A stretch of 64,000 bases of DNA from Phycisphaeraceae bacterium (GTDB lineage: Bacteria > Planctomycetota > Phycisphaerae > Phycisphaerales > UBA1924): NCBI GenBank assembly GCA_019636695.1, contig JAHBXD010000002.1, positions 620,001-684,000 of the forward strand, written 5' to 3'. How positions within the stretch are numbered: the stretch's first letter is position 1; the number at the start of each line of letters is the position of its first letter. The notes under the pieces are model-generated. The model ran no database searches. It was not told where the DNA came from and saw nothing but the letters and a program-made list of their open reading frames with translations. Shown here piece by piece: positions 26,462 through 36,082 of this stretch. The translations under genes and the position numbers were made by a program.

Positions 26462-27228
26462 TAGGGCGCTTCGGGGCCATCCTCATCCTGAGGGGGGGGC
26501 GTCTGGGGCGAAACTTCACCTGGCTTTCGGAAGAGGACCAGACGAAGCGGGATCGCGGCATCGCCCACGGCCTCCCCGAGGGGGCCGACGGAGGGCAGAG
26601 CATCTCGGAGCGCACCGGCCAGAGCATCACCCGCGAGCAACCACCCCCCGGGGACCACGACACGCCAGAGTTCGAGGGGGGATTCGACGCCCGATGCGGC
26701 CAGCACGCCGTCGAAAGCCCCGTCGAGTTCGCCCGTAAGCGCCTCGACCCCCGCCACCTCGAAGGCGATGTTCGCGCCTTGAAATCGCCGACGTGCAAAG
26801 CGGACGCTCTCCCCGTCGCGCTCGAGCGCGACGACGCTTCCCGATGCCCCGGCGCACAGGGCGATCCACGCGGCCGTCTGGCCGGTACCGGCGCCGATTT
26901 GAAGGACGCGCATTCCCGGGCGGACGAGCACTTCGATGAGCCGGCCCAGGGGCGGGATGCGCTGCGAGATCAGATCGGGATAGAACCGCTCGCGGGTAGC
27001 GCGGATGCGCATCACATCGCCGTCGGCGAATGTGACGTCGTATTCCTTGAACCCGCGGCCGCGCGCCCCGAGCGCTCGGCGAAGCGGCTCGGCCGTTCGC
27101 TCGACATAGCGCACGCCGTCAACAACGAACGCCCGGCGCAGCCCGAGCAGGCCCAATGCCGAATCGATACCGGTGCGCCGGGCACGAGCGTTGCCGCCGC
27201 CGGCCCACCACTCGATCGGGACGTTCAT
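26461..27228 (-). CDS. Class I SAM-dependent methyltransferase
   Basis: A 255-residue protein with a Rossmann SAM-binding motif VLQIGAGTGQTAAWIA at about residue 108, VVALERD (acidic residue binding the ribose) and a PGGWLLAG motif. The segment ahead of motif I (SQRIPPLGRLIEVLVRPGM) resembles protein-L-isoaspartate methyltransferases, but the N-terminal 80 residues do not match that family and the substrate is unknown. It shares an ATGA with the upstream MBL gene and a TAGTG with rsfS, so it is translationally coupled on both sides. Confidence 0.8.
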   Translation of the reverse strand: MNVPIEWWAGGGNARARRTGIDSALGLLGLRRAFVVDGVRYVERTAEPLRRALGARGRGFKEYDVTFADGDVMRIRATRERFYPDLISQRIPPLGRLIEVLVRPGMRVLQIGAGTGQTAAWIALCAGASGSVVALERDGESVRFARRRFQGANIAFEVAGVEALTGELDGAFDGVLAASGVESPLELWRVVVPGGWLLAGDALAGALRDALPSVGPLGEAVGDAAIPLRLVLFRKPGEVSPQTPPPQDEDGPEAP

Positions 27229-28100
27229 CGTGCAACCTCCGCGGATCGAGGGGTCAGCGCATCGAAGAGGTCGGGCTGGATGCGCACCTGCGGAACCGGA
27301 CGCCCCGAGCCGACTTCAACCCACCCTGTGGGCCGGTGCTGATCACTGACCGTCAGGGCATACGGCGCCCCGGCGTGATGCGACGCCGCAAGCTCAGGTG
27401 TATTGCATTGACGAGAGAGGTGGAGCAGCACGACCTGTCTGCGCGGTTCGATGCGGGAAACGGCGTCTCGGCACTGTTCGTTGGAGAGATGGCCGTGTCC
27501 GCCCATGACTCGGCGCTTGAGAAACTCCGGACGCGCCGAGGCCGCCTGAAGACGCGGGCAGTAGTTGCTCTCGATCGCCAGGAGATCGACATGGCGCATG
27601 GTTTCCACGAGCGCATCCGAAGCGCGGCCGAGATCGGTGGCGTAGCCGAGGCTGACCTGCCCGAACTGGAATCGAAACGCGGCTGATCCGAGATCGTCGT
27701 GCGCGTTGAGCACGACGTGAACACCGACACCGCCGGGCAGCTCGAACGCATCCGTGAACGGCTCGGTACGGCGGTTGAGCGCCCCGGCCCGTTCTGCTCG
27801 GCGAAGATGCCGCCGATGCAGCCTGAGCGTGGGTCCCTCCCATGGTTTGGCCGACCAGGCACGCGCCCAGTGGTCGTGATCAAAGTGCGTGATCATGACA
27901 TCCGAGAGGTCTTCGAAGGTGAGTTTGTGCTCGGTGAGCGCTGCGCGAAGCCTGCGCGGCGAAATGCCGATGTCGATCAGCACGACGTGCCGCCGTGCCC
28001 CGAGGGTATATTCCAAGAGCGCGGCGTTGCCGCCCGAGCCGCTGGCAAGCACGCTCAGTCGCATCTGCCCGCATGTGGCCGCGTGATCGTCAGAGGACAT
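27225..28100 (-). CDS. MBL-fold metallohydrolase, YycJ/WalJ-like, with an altered metal motif
   Basis: The 291-residue protein starts MRLSVLASGSGGNA after a short leader, as in YycJ-type beta-lactamase-fold hydrolases. Later it has GYATDLG, ESNYCP, GHLSNEQC and VLLHLSRQCNTPE, all typical of that branch. The metal signature that should read HxHxDH is HFDHDH, so the second His is Asp while the other ligands remain. ATG 28100 has AAGGA 5 nt upstream and overlaps the end of lpxA by 11 nt; ATG 28064 is the alternative start. It is the second gene of the lpxA operon. Nuclease or phosphodiesterase activity is possible but unproven. Confidence 0.85.
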   Translation of the reverse strand: MSSDDHAATCGQMRLSVLASGSGGNAALLEYTLGARRHVVLIDIGISPRRLRAALTEHKLTFEDLSDVMITHFDHDHWARAWSAKPWEGPTLRLHRRHLRRAERAGALNRRTEPFTDAFELPGGVGVHVVLNAHDDLGSAAFRFQFGQVSLGYATDLGRASDALVETMRHVDLLAIESNYCPRLQAASARPEFLKRRVMGGHGHLSNEQCRDAVSRIEPRRQVVLLHLSRQCNTPELAASHHAGAPYALTVSDQHRPTGWVEVGSGRPVPQVRIQPDLFDALTPRSAEVAR

Positions 28101-28965
28101 CATCGTCCTTGTCGTCTTGAGCATGGGCGAGCCGGGCGCGTGCGGCGTCATCGAGCCAGGTTATCCAGCCGCGCGGGGGCCTGCCGAACCCAGGGGCGAT
28201 GCCGCGTGTGCTGGCGCGGATGAACGTCGCCATCTCTTCGAGCGGCGGGCACTCGGGGGCGCGGGCATCGAGGACGGCCAGGATTTCCTCGGTCGGGCAG
28301 ACGCGCTTGAACACCTGGTTGAACACGCTGCGGACAATCGTGATGTGCTCTCGGGGCATGCCGCTTCGGCGCATGCCCACGAGGTTCACGCCCGCGAGGG
28401 TGTTATCGCGAACGGCGACGCAGAAGGGCGGAACATCAAGCGACGCCCCCCCCTTGCCCTGGAAGAAGACCATCCGCCCGACGCGGACGAACTGATGCAC
28501 CATCGACCCTGCGGAGAGGGTGACCTGGTCGGCGACCTGCGCGTGGCCCGCGATACAACTGTTGTTCACCATGATGACCCGATCGCCCACCCGGGCGTCG
28601 TGACCCACATGGGCGTTGACCATCATCATCACGTGATCGCCGACCGTCGTCGGCATTTCGGACTTGGTCGCGGCATGCACCGTCACATGCTCACGCAGAA
28701 TGCTGTCCGCCCCGATCACGACGCCCGCGGTCGGATCGCCGATCTTGAACTTGAAGTCCTGCCCCGGGAACCCGATGCACACCCCCGGATACAGCACCGT
28801 GCGCGGGCCGATCACCGCCGGACCTCGCACGTGCACATGGGCCAGGAGTGAGACACCCTCGCCCAACCACACGCGCCCATCCACTACGCACCACGGACCG
28901 ATGGTCGCGTTCTCTCCGAGCTCGACGTCCGGGCCGACGATTGCCGTCGGATGCACCTGTGCCAT
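28090..28965 (-). CDS. lpxA: Acyl-ACP:UDP-N-acetylglucosamine O-acyltransferase
   Basis: LpxA performs the first step of lipid A synthesis. The 291-residue protein begins MAQVHPTAIVG, followed by left-handed beta-helix hexapeptide repeats, GPRTVLYPGVCIGFPGQDFK, IREHVTVHAA-like ILREHVTVHAATKSE, and the catalytic His in NAHVGHDARVGD at about residue 119 (His125 in E. coli). The C-terminal helical domain is longer by about 25 residues. It heads the operon lpxA-MBL-methyltransferase-rsfS. Start ATG 28965 has TATCAT 6 nt upstream and no Shine-Dalgarno. The gene shows that the host has an LPS-type outer membrane. Confidence 0.95.
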   Translation of the reverse strand: MAQVHPTAIVGPDVELGENATIGPWCVVDGRVWLGEGVSLLAHVHVRGPAVIGPRTVLYPGVCIGFPGQDFKFKIGDPTAGVVIGADSILREHVTVHAATKSEMPTTVGDHVMMMVNAHVGHDARVGDRVIMVNNSCIAGHAQVADQVTLSAGSMVHQFVRVGRMVFFQGKGGASLDVPPFCVAVRDNTLAGVNLVGMRRSGMPREHITIVRSVFNQVFKRVCPTEEILAVLDARAPECPPLEEMATFIRASTRGIAPGFGRPPRGWITWLDDAARARLAHAQDDKDDDVL

Positions 28966-28971
28966 GTGCCG

Positions 28972-28977
28972 ATGATA
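28972..28977 (-). promoter_or_regulatory. -10 box for a leaderless lpxA mRNA
   Basis: TATCAT on the minus strand lies 6 nt before the lpxA ATG. It is back to back with the lipB -10 box, only 23 nt away. Confidence 0.55.
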
Positions 28978-29000
28978 AGCACCCGTGCGGCCATGACCGA

Positions 29001-29006
29001 TATGAT
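29001..29006 (+). promoter_or_regulatory. -10 box for a leaderless lipB mRNA
   Basis: TATGAT lies 5 nt before the GTG at 29012; no ribosome-binding site is present. Confidence 0.55.
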
Positions 29007-29011
29007 CTCCC

Positions 29012-29749
29012 GTGTCCGCACCCGCCGCCCCCCGGATCATCGACCTCGGCGTATTACGCTACGACGACGCCTACGCCCTTCAACTGCACCACATGGAAGA
29101 GGTTCTCGCTGCCCGCCTCTCGGGAAATCCCGATCCCGGCAGATTGCTTTTCGTCGAACACCCGCACGTCATCACCGTGACGCGGCGGCCCGAGGCCCAC
29201 GCCCACGTGCTGGCTCCCCCGGGGCATTTATCTCAGCTCGGCGTCGAACTCTGCCCCACCGACCGTGGCGGTGATGTGACCTACCACGGCCCGGGACAAA
29301 TTGTCGTGTACCCGATCCTCGACATCGACAGCCGTCGGCTGCGCATCGGAGACTATCTTCGCCTGCTCGAACAGGCCGTGATCGACACGTGCACGGCGTT
29401 TTCGCTGCCCACGATGCGCGATCCCGCGGCGACCGGCGTCTGGACGATCGGTCCGGATGGTTCGCCTGGCGCCAAGCTGTGCGCAATCGGTGTCCGTGTG
29501 AAACGCTGGATCACTCTTCACGGCCTTGCGGTCAACGTCGAGCCTGATCTGGAGATGTTCCGCCTGATCGTGCCGTGCGGCCTCGCCGGTCGGCCTGTCA
29601 CCAGCCTGCGGCACGAGCTCGGCACGGCGAGCCCGCCCGTCGCCGCGGTGCGGCAGGAACTCGCGAAGCGACTGCGCGAGCATTTGCGCACTGCAAGCCC
29701 GGCTCAGACTGCGGAGCATCAGGAACCGTCACCGATGGATCGGGGCTGA
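29012..29749 (+). CDS. lipB: Octanoyl-[ACP]:protein N-octanoyltransferase
   Basis: LipB moves octanoate from ACP to lipoyl domains. The 245-residue protein has FVEHPHVITVTRR, the RGGDVTYHGPGQIVVYP motif, the Lys of GAKLCAIGVRVKRWITLHG, and the catalytic Cys in IVPCGL at about residue 189. The family's usual length is 210-240. Start GTG 29012 is the first in-frame start before the conserved ILDLG-like strand (here IIDLGVLRYDDA). It converges with rpmH at a distance of about 26 nt; LipA is not in the window. Confidence 0.95.
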   Translation: MSAPAAPRIIDLGVLRYDDAYALQLHHMEEVLAARLSGNPDPGRLLFVEHPHVITVTRRPEAHAHVLAPPGHLSQLGVELCPTDRGGDVTYHGPGQIVVYPILDIDSRRLRIGDYLRLLEQAVIDTCTAFSLPTMRDPAATGVWTIGPDGSPGAKLCAIGVRVKRWITLHGLAVNVEPDLEMFRLIVPCGLAGRPVTSLRHELGTASPPVAAVRQELAKRLREHLRTASPAQTAEHQEPSPMDRG

Positions 29750-29775
29750 ATCGGGAAAGCGCCGAGCGGGCAGGC

Positions 29776-29925
29776 TCAGATCTTGTCCGCGACGTTGAGC
29801 GAACGGCCGAGGCGACGCTTGCGGTTCATCATTTTTCGGCCGGCCTTGGTGGCCATGCGAGCGCGGAAGCCGATGGAGCGTTTGCGCTTGAGACGGCTGA
29901 TGTTCTTGGGGTAGTGCGTGCTCAT
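29776..29925 (-). CDS. rpmH: 50S ribosomal protein bL34
   Basis: A 49-codon gene in the leftward direction. The protein has the bL34 layout: a short N-terminus (STHYPKN), the basic core [18 protein letters not shown], then [19 protein letters not shown], matching the usual 'KR...HGFR.RM.T..GR.vl..RR.KGR..L'. Normally the His of HGFR is conserved; here it is Ile-Gly (SIGFRARM). ATG 29925 has GAGGA about 8 nt upstream. In most bacteria rpmH is followed at once by rnpA; here the next gene downstream is the convergent lipB, so that linkage is broken. The small size makes it easy to miss. Confidence 0.93.
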   Translation of the reverse strand: MSTHYPKNISRLKRKRSIGFRARMATKAGRKMMNRKRRLGRSLNVADKI

Positions 29926-30110
29926 GGCCAGATCCTCGACCTGCGTCTCCCACTTCGATGGGTCGGTACGTTAGGCGAGGACTGCGAGTGAGGCGAGCGG
30001 AAGCCCGATACCAAAGTTATCGGACTTATCTGGGCGATCCTGTGGTGTCAACGTATCTTCAGCAGGAAGCGTGCTCGCCACGGCGATTTCGGATGGTTTG
30101 GTCCTGAGCC

Positions 30111-30139
30111 TTGCGAGAACGCCGACCGTTGGGTATTCT
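30111..30139 (+). promoter_or_regulatory. Predicted rnc promoter
   Basis: TTGCGA (30111-30116) and TATTCT (30134-30139) are spaced by 17 nt. Each matches the sigma-70 consensus at four of six positions. The transcript would have a leader of about 165 nt. Confidence 0.45.
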
Positions 30140-30140
30140 G

Positions 30141-30153
30141 CCTACTAAGTAGG
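30141..30153. repeat. Perfect palindrome at the rnc transcription start
   Basis: CCTACTAAGTAGG is an inverted repeat with arms CCTACT/AGTAGG around a single base. It starts 1 nt after the predicted -10 box, where a repressor would block initiation. Confidence 0.45.
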
Positions 30154-30311
30154 GTGTTCAAGCGTCCGCAAGCGGGCGCGATGGCTCGGCGGTCGTCCCG
30201 TCCTCCTGCGGGGGCCGATCTCCGAGCGATCGCGACCGGGCGGGTCAGGTGACCCCCCGTTCAGGCGCTTCCACCCAAGCCGGCGGTTTTTTCCGCCGAC
30301 AGGAAAGCGCT

Positions 30312-31046
30312 ATGGATCAGTCGCTCCGGACATCTGTCGAGCAGGCGATCGGTTATCGGTTTACTGACGAGAACCTGCTTGAGGTCGCCTTGCGGCACGC
30401 TTCGATTGCCGAAGTCCGCTCACAGTCCAACGAACGCATGGAGTTTCTCGGCGACGCCGTGCTGGGCATGGTGGTTTGCGAGATGATTTATAAGCGGTTC
30501 CCGGACCTGCTCGAAGGCGAGATGACCAAAATCAAATCGGCGGTTGTCTCTCGACGGGTATGCGCCGAGATCGCCCGCGAACTCGGCCTGGATGAACAGC
30601 TCACCCTCGGCAAGGGCATGCAGGGTCATCACCAGTTGCCCCAGTCGCTTGCCGCGGCGGTGCTCGAAGCGATCATCGCGGCGATCTATCTTGACGGGGG
30701 ATATGCCGCCGCGACGAACTTCATTCGGGGACAGTTGCGGGATCGGATCGAGCAGGCCTATTTGTCTGGGCACCAGCAGAACTTCAAGTCACTACTGCAA
30801 CAGCATGCGCAGCAGATGATGAGCCCGCCGCCGATTTATCGTGTGCTTGACGAAAAAGGGCCGGACCACGCCAAGTGCTTCAAGGTGGCTGTTGAGGTTC
30901 TCGACCGCCGCTTTGAATCGGCGTGGGGGCCGAACAAGAAGCAGGCCGAGCAGCAGGCAGCGCTGAACGCCCTGGTCGCGCTGGGCATCATCACCGAGAG
31001 CGACGCGGGCGAGCCGGTGCTCTCCCCCAACGCAACGGCTGATTGA
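30312..31046 (+). CDS. rnc: Ribonuclease III
   Basis: The 244-residue enzyme has the endonuclease signature NERMEFLGDAVLGMVV with catalytic Glu/Asp, the second acidic site LEAIIAAIYLDGG, and a C-terminal dsRNA-binding domain (FKSLLQQHAQQ, then YRVLDEKGPDHAKCFKVAVEV and KKQAEQQAALNAL). It cuts rRNA precursors and structured mRNAs. ATG 30312 has AGGAAAG about 5 nt upstream; the open frame upstream to 30249 has no coding features. The leader is long and structured, and RNase III is known to cut its own leader in other bacteria. era and recO, common neighbours elsewhere, are absent. Confidence 0.96.
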   Translation: MDQSLRTSVEQAIGYRFTDENLLEVALRHASIAEVRSQSNERMEFLGDAVLGMVVCEMIYKRFPDLLEGEMTKIKSAVVSRRVCAEIARELGLDEQLTLGKGMQGHHQLPQSLAAAVLEAIIAAIYLDGGYAAATNFIRGQLRDRIEQAYLSGHQQNFKSLLQQHAQQMMSPPPIYRVLDEKGPDHAKCFKVAVEVLDRRFESAWGPNKKQAEQQAALNALVALGIITESDAGEPVLSPNATAD

Positions 31047-31057
31047 CGATCGGCGGA

Positions 31058-32683
31058 TCACTCGGTGACATCAACCACCCGCCAGGGCGACCAGGCCGAA
31101 GCGCCGGCGTCGTTGTATGCGCGTACGCGGTAGCGGTGCCGCCCCAGCGCCGAAGCATCGACAAACACGGTCTGATTCTGCCCCGCAGAGCCGATGATGA
31201 TCTGGCCGATCCAGAGATTGCTCCAGCGCGTTTCGCGTTGGATTTCAAACCCGATCTCGTTGGTGCTTGCATCGACCCACGCCACACGGGCCGACCTCGA
31301 CCCCAGGTTGACAACCTGCACCCCTTCGGGCTGACGAGGCGCAACGTCGGCCGCGGGCATGATCGCCGCCGCGAGATTGACCACGCCCCCGGTGACCGTG
31401 CGTCCGTTGAGCGCCGCGACCGGACGAACAGTGCCCAGGACACGCTCTCGCACCTGGGTGAATGTCCACGACGGGTTCTGGGCGTAGATCAGGGCGACGA
31501 CCCCGGCGACATGGGGTGCAGCCATGGAGGTGCCGCTGCGGAACGCATATCGCCCGCCGAGCGCGGTGCTGTAGATCTCGACTCCCGGCGCCCCCAGATG
31601 CACCTGCGAAGGGCCGATATTCGTGAACGCCGCGCGAAGGTCGCGGCTGCCCGTCGCGGCGACGGTGATCATGTTGGGCAGGTTGTACGATGCCGGATAG
31701 CGGGGCGAGCGATCAATATCGATGCCTTCGTTGCCGGCAGCGCACACGAATATATGCCCATGAGGGATCATCGCACTGATGGCGTCGAAGATCGCCGCGG
31801 AATAACCGCGACTTGACCACGAGTTGTTCGACACGCGGATGTTCATGGCTGTGCAATACTGCAGGGCGCGGATAACGTCTGATGCGAATAGCCCGTTCGG
31901 ACCCGCCACGCGCAGCGGCACGATGCTGCACTGCCAGGCGACGCCGGTGACCCCGACGCCGTTGTTGCCTGCAGCGCCGATCGTTCCCGCGACATGGGTG
32001 CCGTGCCCGTTGAGATCCATGGGATTGTTGTTGTTCGAATAGAAATCCCATCCACGGATATCATCCACAAAACCGTTGTTGTCGTCATCGACGCCGTTGC
32101 CCGCAACCTCCCCGGGATTGATCCAGATGTTGGCGGCCAGGTCAGGGTGCGACCACTGCACGCCGCTATCGAGCACGGCGATGGGAAACGACGCCTCGCC
32201 CGTGAACTCGTTCCACGCCTCGACCGCGCCGATATCCGCCCCCGCCGTTCCCGAAACCCCCGCGATGAACTGGCCCCTGTTCTGCAGCCCCCACTGCAAC
32301 CCGAAAAGCGGATCGTTCGGTACATCGTCAAGGCGATACACCAGATCGAACTCGGAGTAGATCACTCCGGGCATCGCACCGAGCACTTCTACGGCATGCT
32401 CGACAGAGACACCCGGATCGACCAGCATCAGGCCTGGCACGAGTGTGTAGCGCAGCACCACCGCGCCGCCGACAGCGTCGAGCACCTGGCGCTGCATTGC
32501 GTGGTCCATGTATGGAGCAAAACGCACGAAGATGCTCGTGGGCGAATACTCCATCGCGGGGTCGGCCTCCAGCGCCGACTTGGCGTCCTGACGCGTGACA
32601 TCGGCCCCCGGCCCGACCGTGATGTCGGCTGAGGCAGAGAGGCTCACCACAACGTATGCCAGCAGTGCGATGGCGATTTGCAT
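31058..32683 (-). CDS. Secreted subtilisin-like (S8) protease with fibronectin type III-like tail
   Basis: The 541-residue protein has a signal peptide (about 1-18, ASA), an N-terminal propeptide-like region (TSIFVRFAP to IYSEFDLVYR, fervidolysin-type), and the S8 triad: Asp in IAVLDSGVQWSHPDL (about 171), His in GHGTHVAGTIG (about 229) and Ser in SGTSMAAPHVAG (about 385). A calcium-loop-like DDDNNGFVDDIRGWDF lies between Asp and His. The last 95 residues are a fibronectin type III-like domain (ARVAWVDASTNEIGFEIQRE to HRYRVRAYNDAGASAWSPW). It is closely similar to the next upstream gene. ATG 32683 starts the signal peptide. Confidence 0.94.
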   Translation of the reverse strand: MQIAIALLAYVVVSLSASADITVGPGADVTRQDAKSALEADPAMEYSPTSIFVRFAPYMDHAMQRQVLDAVGGAVVLRYTLVPGLMLVDPGVSVEHAVEVLGAMPGVIYSEFDLVYRLDDVPNDPLFGLQWGLQNRGQFIAGVSGTAGADIGAVEAWNEFTGEASFPIAVLDSGVQWSHPDLAANIWINPGEVAGNGVDDDNNGFVDDIRGWDFYSNNNNPMDLNGHGTHVAGTIGAAGNNGVGVTGVAWQCSIVPLRVAGPNGLFASDVIRALQYCTAMNIRVSNNSWSSRGYSAAIFDAISAMIPHGHIFVCAAGNEGIDIDRSPRYPASYNLPNMITVAATGSRDLRAAFTNIGPSQVHLGAPGVEIYSTALGGRYAFRSGTSMAAPHVAGVVALIYAQNPSWTFTQVRERVLGTVRPVAALNGRTVTGGVVNLAAAIMPAADVAPRQPEGVQVVNLGSRSARVAWVDASTNEIGFEIQRETRWSNLWIGQIIIGSAGQNQTVFVDASALGRHRYRVRAYNDAGASAWSPWRVVDVTE

Positions 32684-32834
32684 CGTTCGTCGTCCTTGCG
32701 TTGCCGAGCGCAGGCCCGACGAATCGTCTGTATCGACACTCGCCGAGCAATCTCCGCCGATGGGACGGAGTGTACCGGATGGCACTCCGCAGCGTGCGAT
32801 CGCCCCGATCGATTACCCGCCGACGACGCGAAGG

Positions 32835-32867
32835 AATAAAAAAGCGACGGAGGGTTGCCTCCGTCGC
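32835..32867 (-). terminator. Intrinsic terminator between the tandem proteases
   Basis: GCGACGGAGG (32844-32853), loop GTTG and CCTCCGTCGC (32858-32867) form a perfect 10-bp stem. On the minus strand it is followed by TTTTTTATT, ending the transcript of the upstream protease gene. Confidence 0.88.
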
Positions 32868-32904
32868 GCGTTCACCTTGATGCTCTGATCGTATCCGACG
32901 GTGA

Positions 32905-34815
<1,911 letters not shown>

Positions 34816-35037
34816 CACGAGAACCTCCTGCATATGCCGAAAAAGCAAAGCCCCCCGCTCCGGCGATGCCGCGTCCTTGGGACTTCGCCGGCGTCTCGGC
34901 CCGACGAACCGTCGGCCAACCACCGAGACCACCCGAGTTTAGAGGAATCCCCAGGCAGTCCACAAGCCCAATTATTGTTCGCGAACCGTCGGACCCCGCA
35001 GGTATTCATAATTTCTGAGGTGTCAGTAAAAGTACCT

Positions 35038-35901
35038 ATGCCAAACCACCCTTCGCTCACTTCATCGCGACGGGCCGCCGCGGGGCCGCTGGCGCTGATC
35101 GCCCTGTGTGCCGCCCTCTTCGGCTGCGTGCATCGGCCGAGCGGGCCTGCTGATGTGCCTTCGATCCACGCGTGGACGTGGAGCACGATCGGGCAATCGA
35201 TCGAAGGTCGCCCGATCCTTGCCCGCACCGTCGGCTCGGGTGCTCGCCGCATACTGCTGGTCGGTTCGATCCACGGCGACGAACCCTGGGGCCGCCTGGC
35301 GCTCGAACGCCTGATCGCGAGCGAGAGCGGCAGCTTCCTTGCCTGCGGCGGTCAAGACGGGCCGACGCTCCGCATCATTCTTGATGTCAACCCCGACGGC
35401 ACCGCGGCAGACATGCGCACCAATATTCGGGGAATCGACCTGAATCGCAATTTCCCCGCTAGAAATTTCACACCGCACACCTCGCGAGGCGCAACCCCTC
35501 TGAGTGAGCCGGAGTCAGCGGTACTCTTTGACGAGTTGCACTCGTTCAACCCAGATGTCGTGATCGTGCTTCATGCGATCCGCCGGGGAGACCCCTTTGT
35601 CAACTTTGACGGCCCGGCGGGATACCTGGCCGAGCGATTCGCGGAAGCCGCAAGCCTGACCGATCCACGCTGGACGGTGCGGCCCGAGATGGGCTACGCA
35701 ACGCCGGGATCCCTGGGATCGTTCGTCGGGAAGGATCGAGGGGTGCCGATTCTGACTGTCGAGTTCGCCCGTGCGCACAACGCCGAACTGGCCGAAATGG
35801 CCCTGCTGGATGGACTTCGGGCGGTGTATGCGGCATTGCGTGACCACTTCGACAGTATGTCCGAAACCCGCTTCCGCGCCTCGGGGCGCTCGCAGCGCTG
35901 A
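35038..35901 (+). CDS. M14-family zinc carboxypeptidase lipoprotein (MpaA-like)
   Basis: The 287-residue product has a lipoprotein signal peptide with lipobox LFGC (Cys at about residue 23). The zinc ligands are in GSIHGDEPWG (His and Glu, about 77 and 80) and VLHAIRR (His), with the catalytic Glu in TVEFARAHN (about 242). NPDG and GIDLNRNFPA are typical of the murein tripeptide amidase A branch, which cuts gamma-D-Glu-meso-diaminopimelate bonds; that substrate is inferred. ATG 35038 is followed directly by the signal peptide. TAAAAG lies 5 nt upstream, hinting at a leaderless transcript. It is divergent from the second protease. Confidence 0.88.
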   Translation: MPNHPSLTSSRRAAAGPLALIALCAALFGCVHRPSGPADVPSIHAWTWSTIGQSIEGRPILARTVGSGARRILLVGSIHGDEPWGRLALERLIASESGSFLACGGQDGPTLRIILDVNPDGTAADMRTNIRGIDLNRNFPARNFTPHTSRGATPLSEPESAVLFDELHSFNPDVVIVLHAIRRGDPFVNFDGPAGYLAERFAEAASLTDPRWTVRPEMGYATPGSLGSFVGKDRGVPILTVEFARAHNAELAEMALLDGLRAVYAALRDHFDSMSETRFRASGRSQR

Positions 35902-36082
35902 TTGTTCGGCGGTCGCGATGGATTTCGAACCTGCCCGTCCCGGGCTTGACGGTTTGTTTACACTACCGATTCATCCCTATGCGCCTTGCCCAAGGCAGCG
36001 CGTGGGAGCAACACTGGTTCCGGGCGAGTCAGGTCGCGCTTGCCCGGTTTCACCCGGCCCGCACGGGCCAAGGAGGATTCCG

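Larger units (their letters stand above)
29926..30311. other. Divergent regulatory region between rpmH and rnc
   Basis: These 386 nt lie between two divergent genes and hold no ORF of note. Leftward, TTGACA is present on the minus strand at 30046-30051, but only a weak GATAAG -10 follows at 15 nt. An inverted repeat CCGATA (30005-30010) / TATCGG (30018-30023) lies in the presumed rpmH leader. Rightward, TTGCGA-17-TATTCT at 30111-30139 is the best rnc promoter, followed by a CCTACTAAGTAGG palindrome and a GCGTCCG/CGGGCGC hairpin (30162-30179). Confidence 0.5.

Noticed and set aside
29729..29953. 74-codon frame overlapping rpmH on the same strand
   Set aside because: It is in another frame of the bL34 gene and has no protein character.
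29776..30311. Replication origin near rpmH
   Set aside because: No DnaA-box cluster, dnaA, rnpA or gidA/parAB genes are nearby.
34977..34986. GTTCGCGAAC palindrome as a LexA box
   Set aside because: A 10-bp palindrome is short, does not match a known LexA consensus in spacing, and the flanking genes are not SOS genes.
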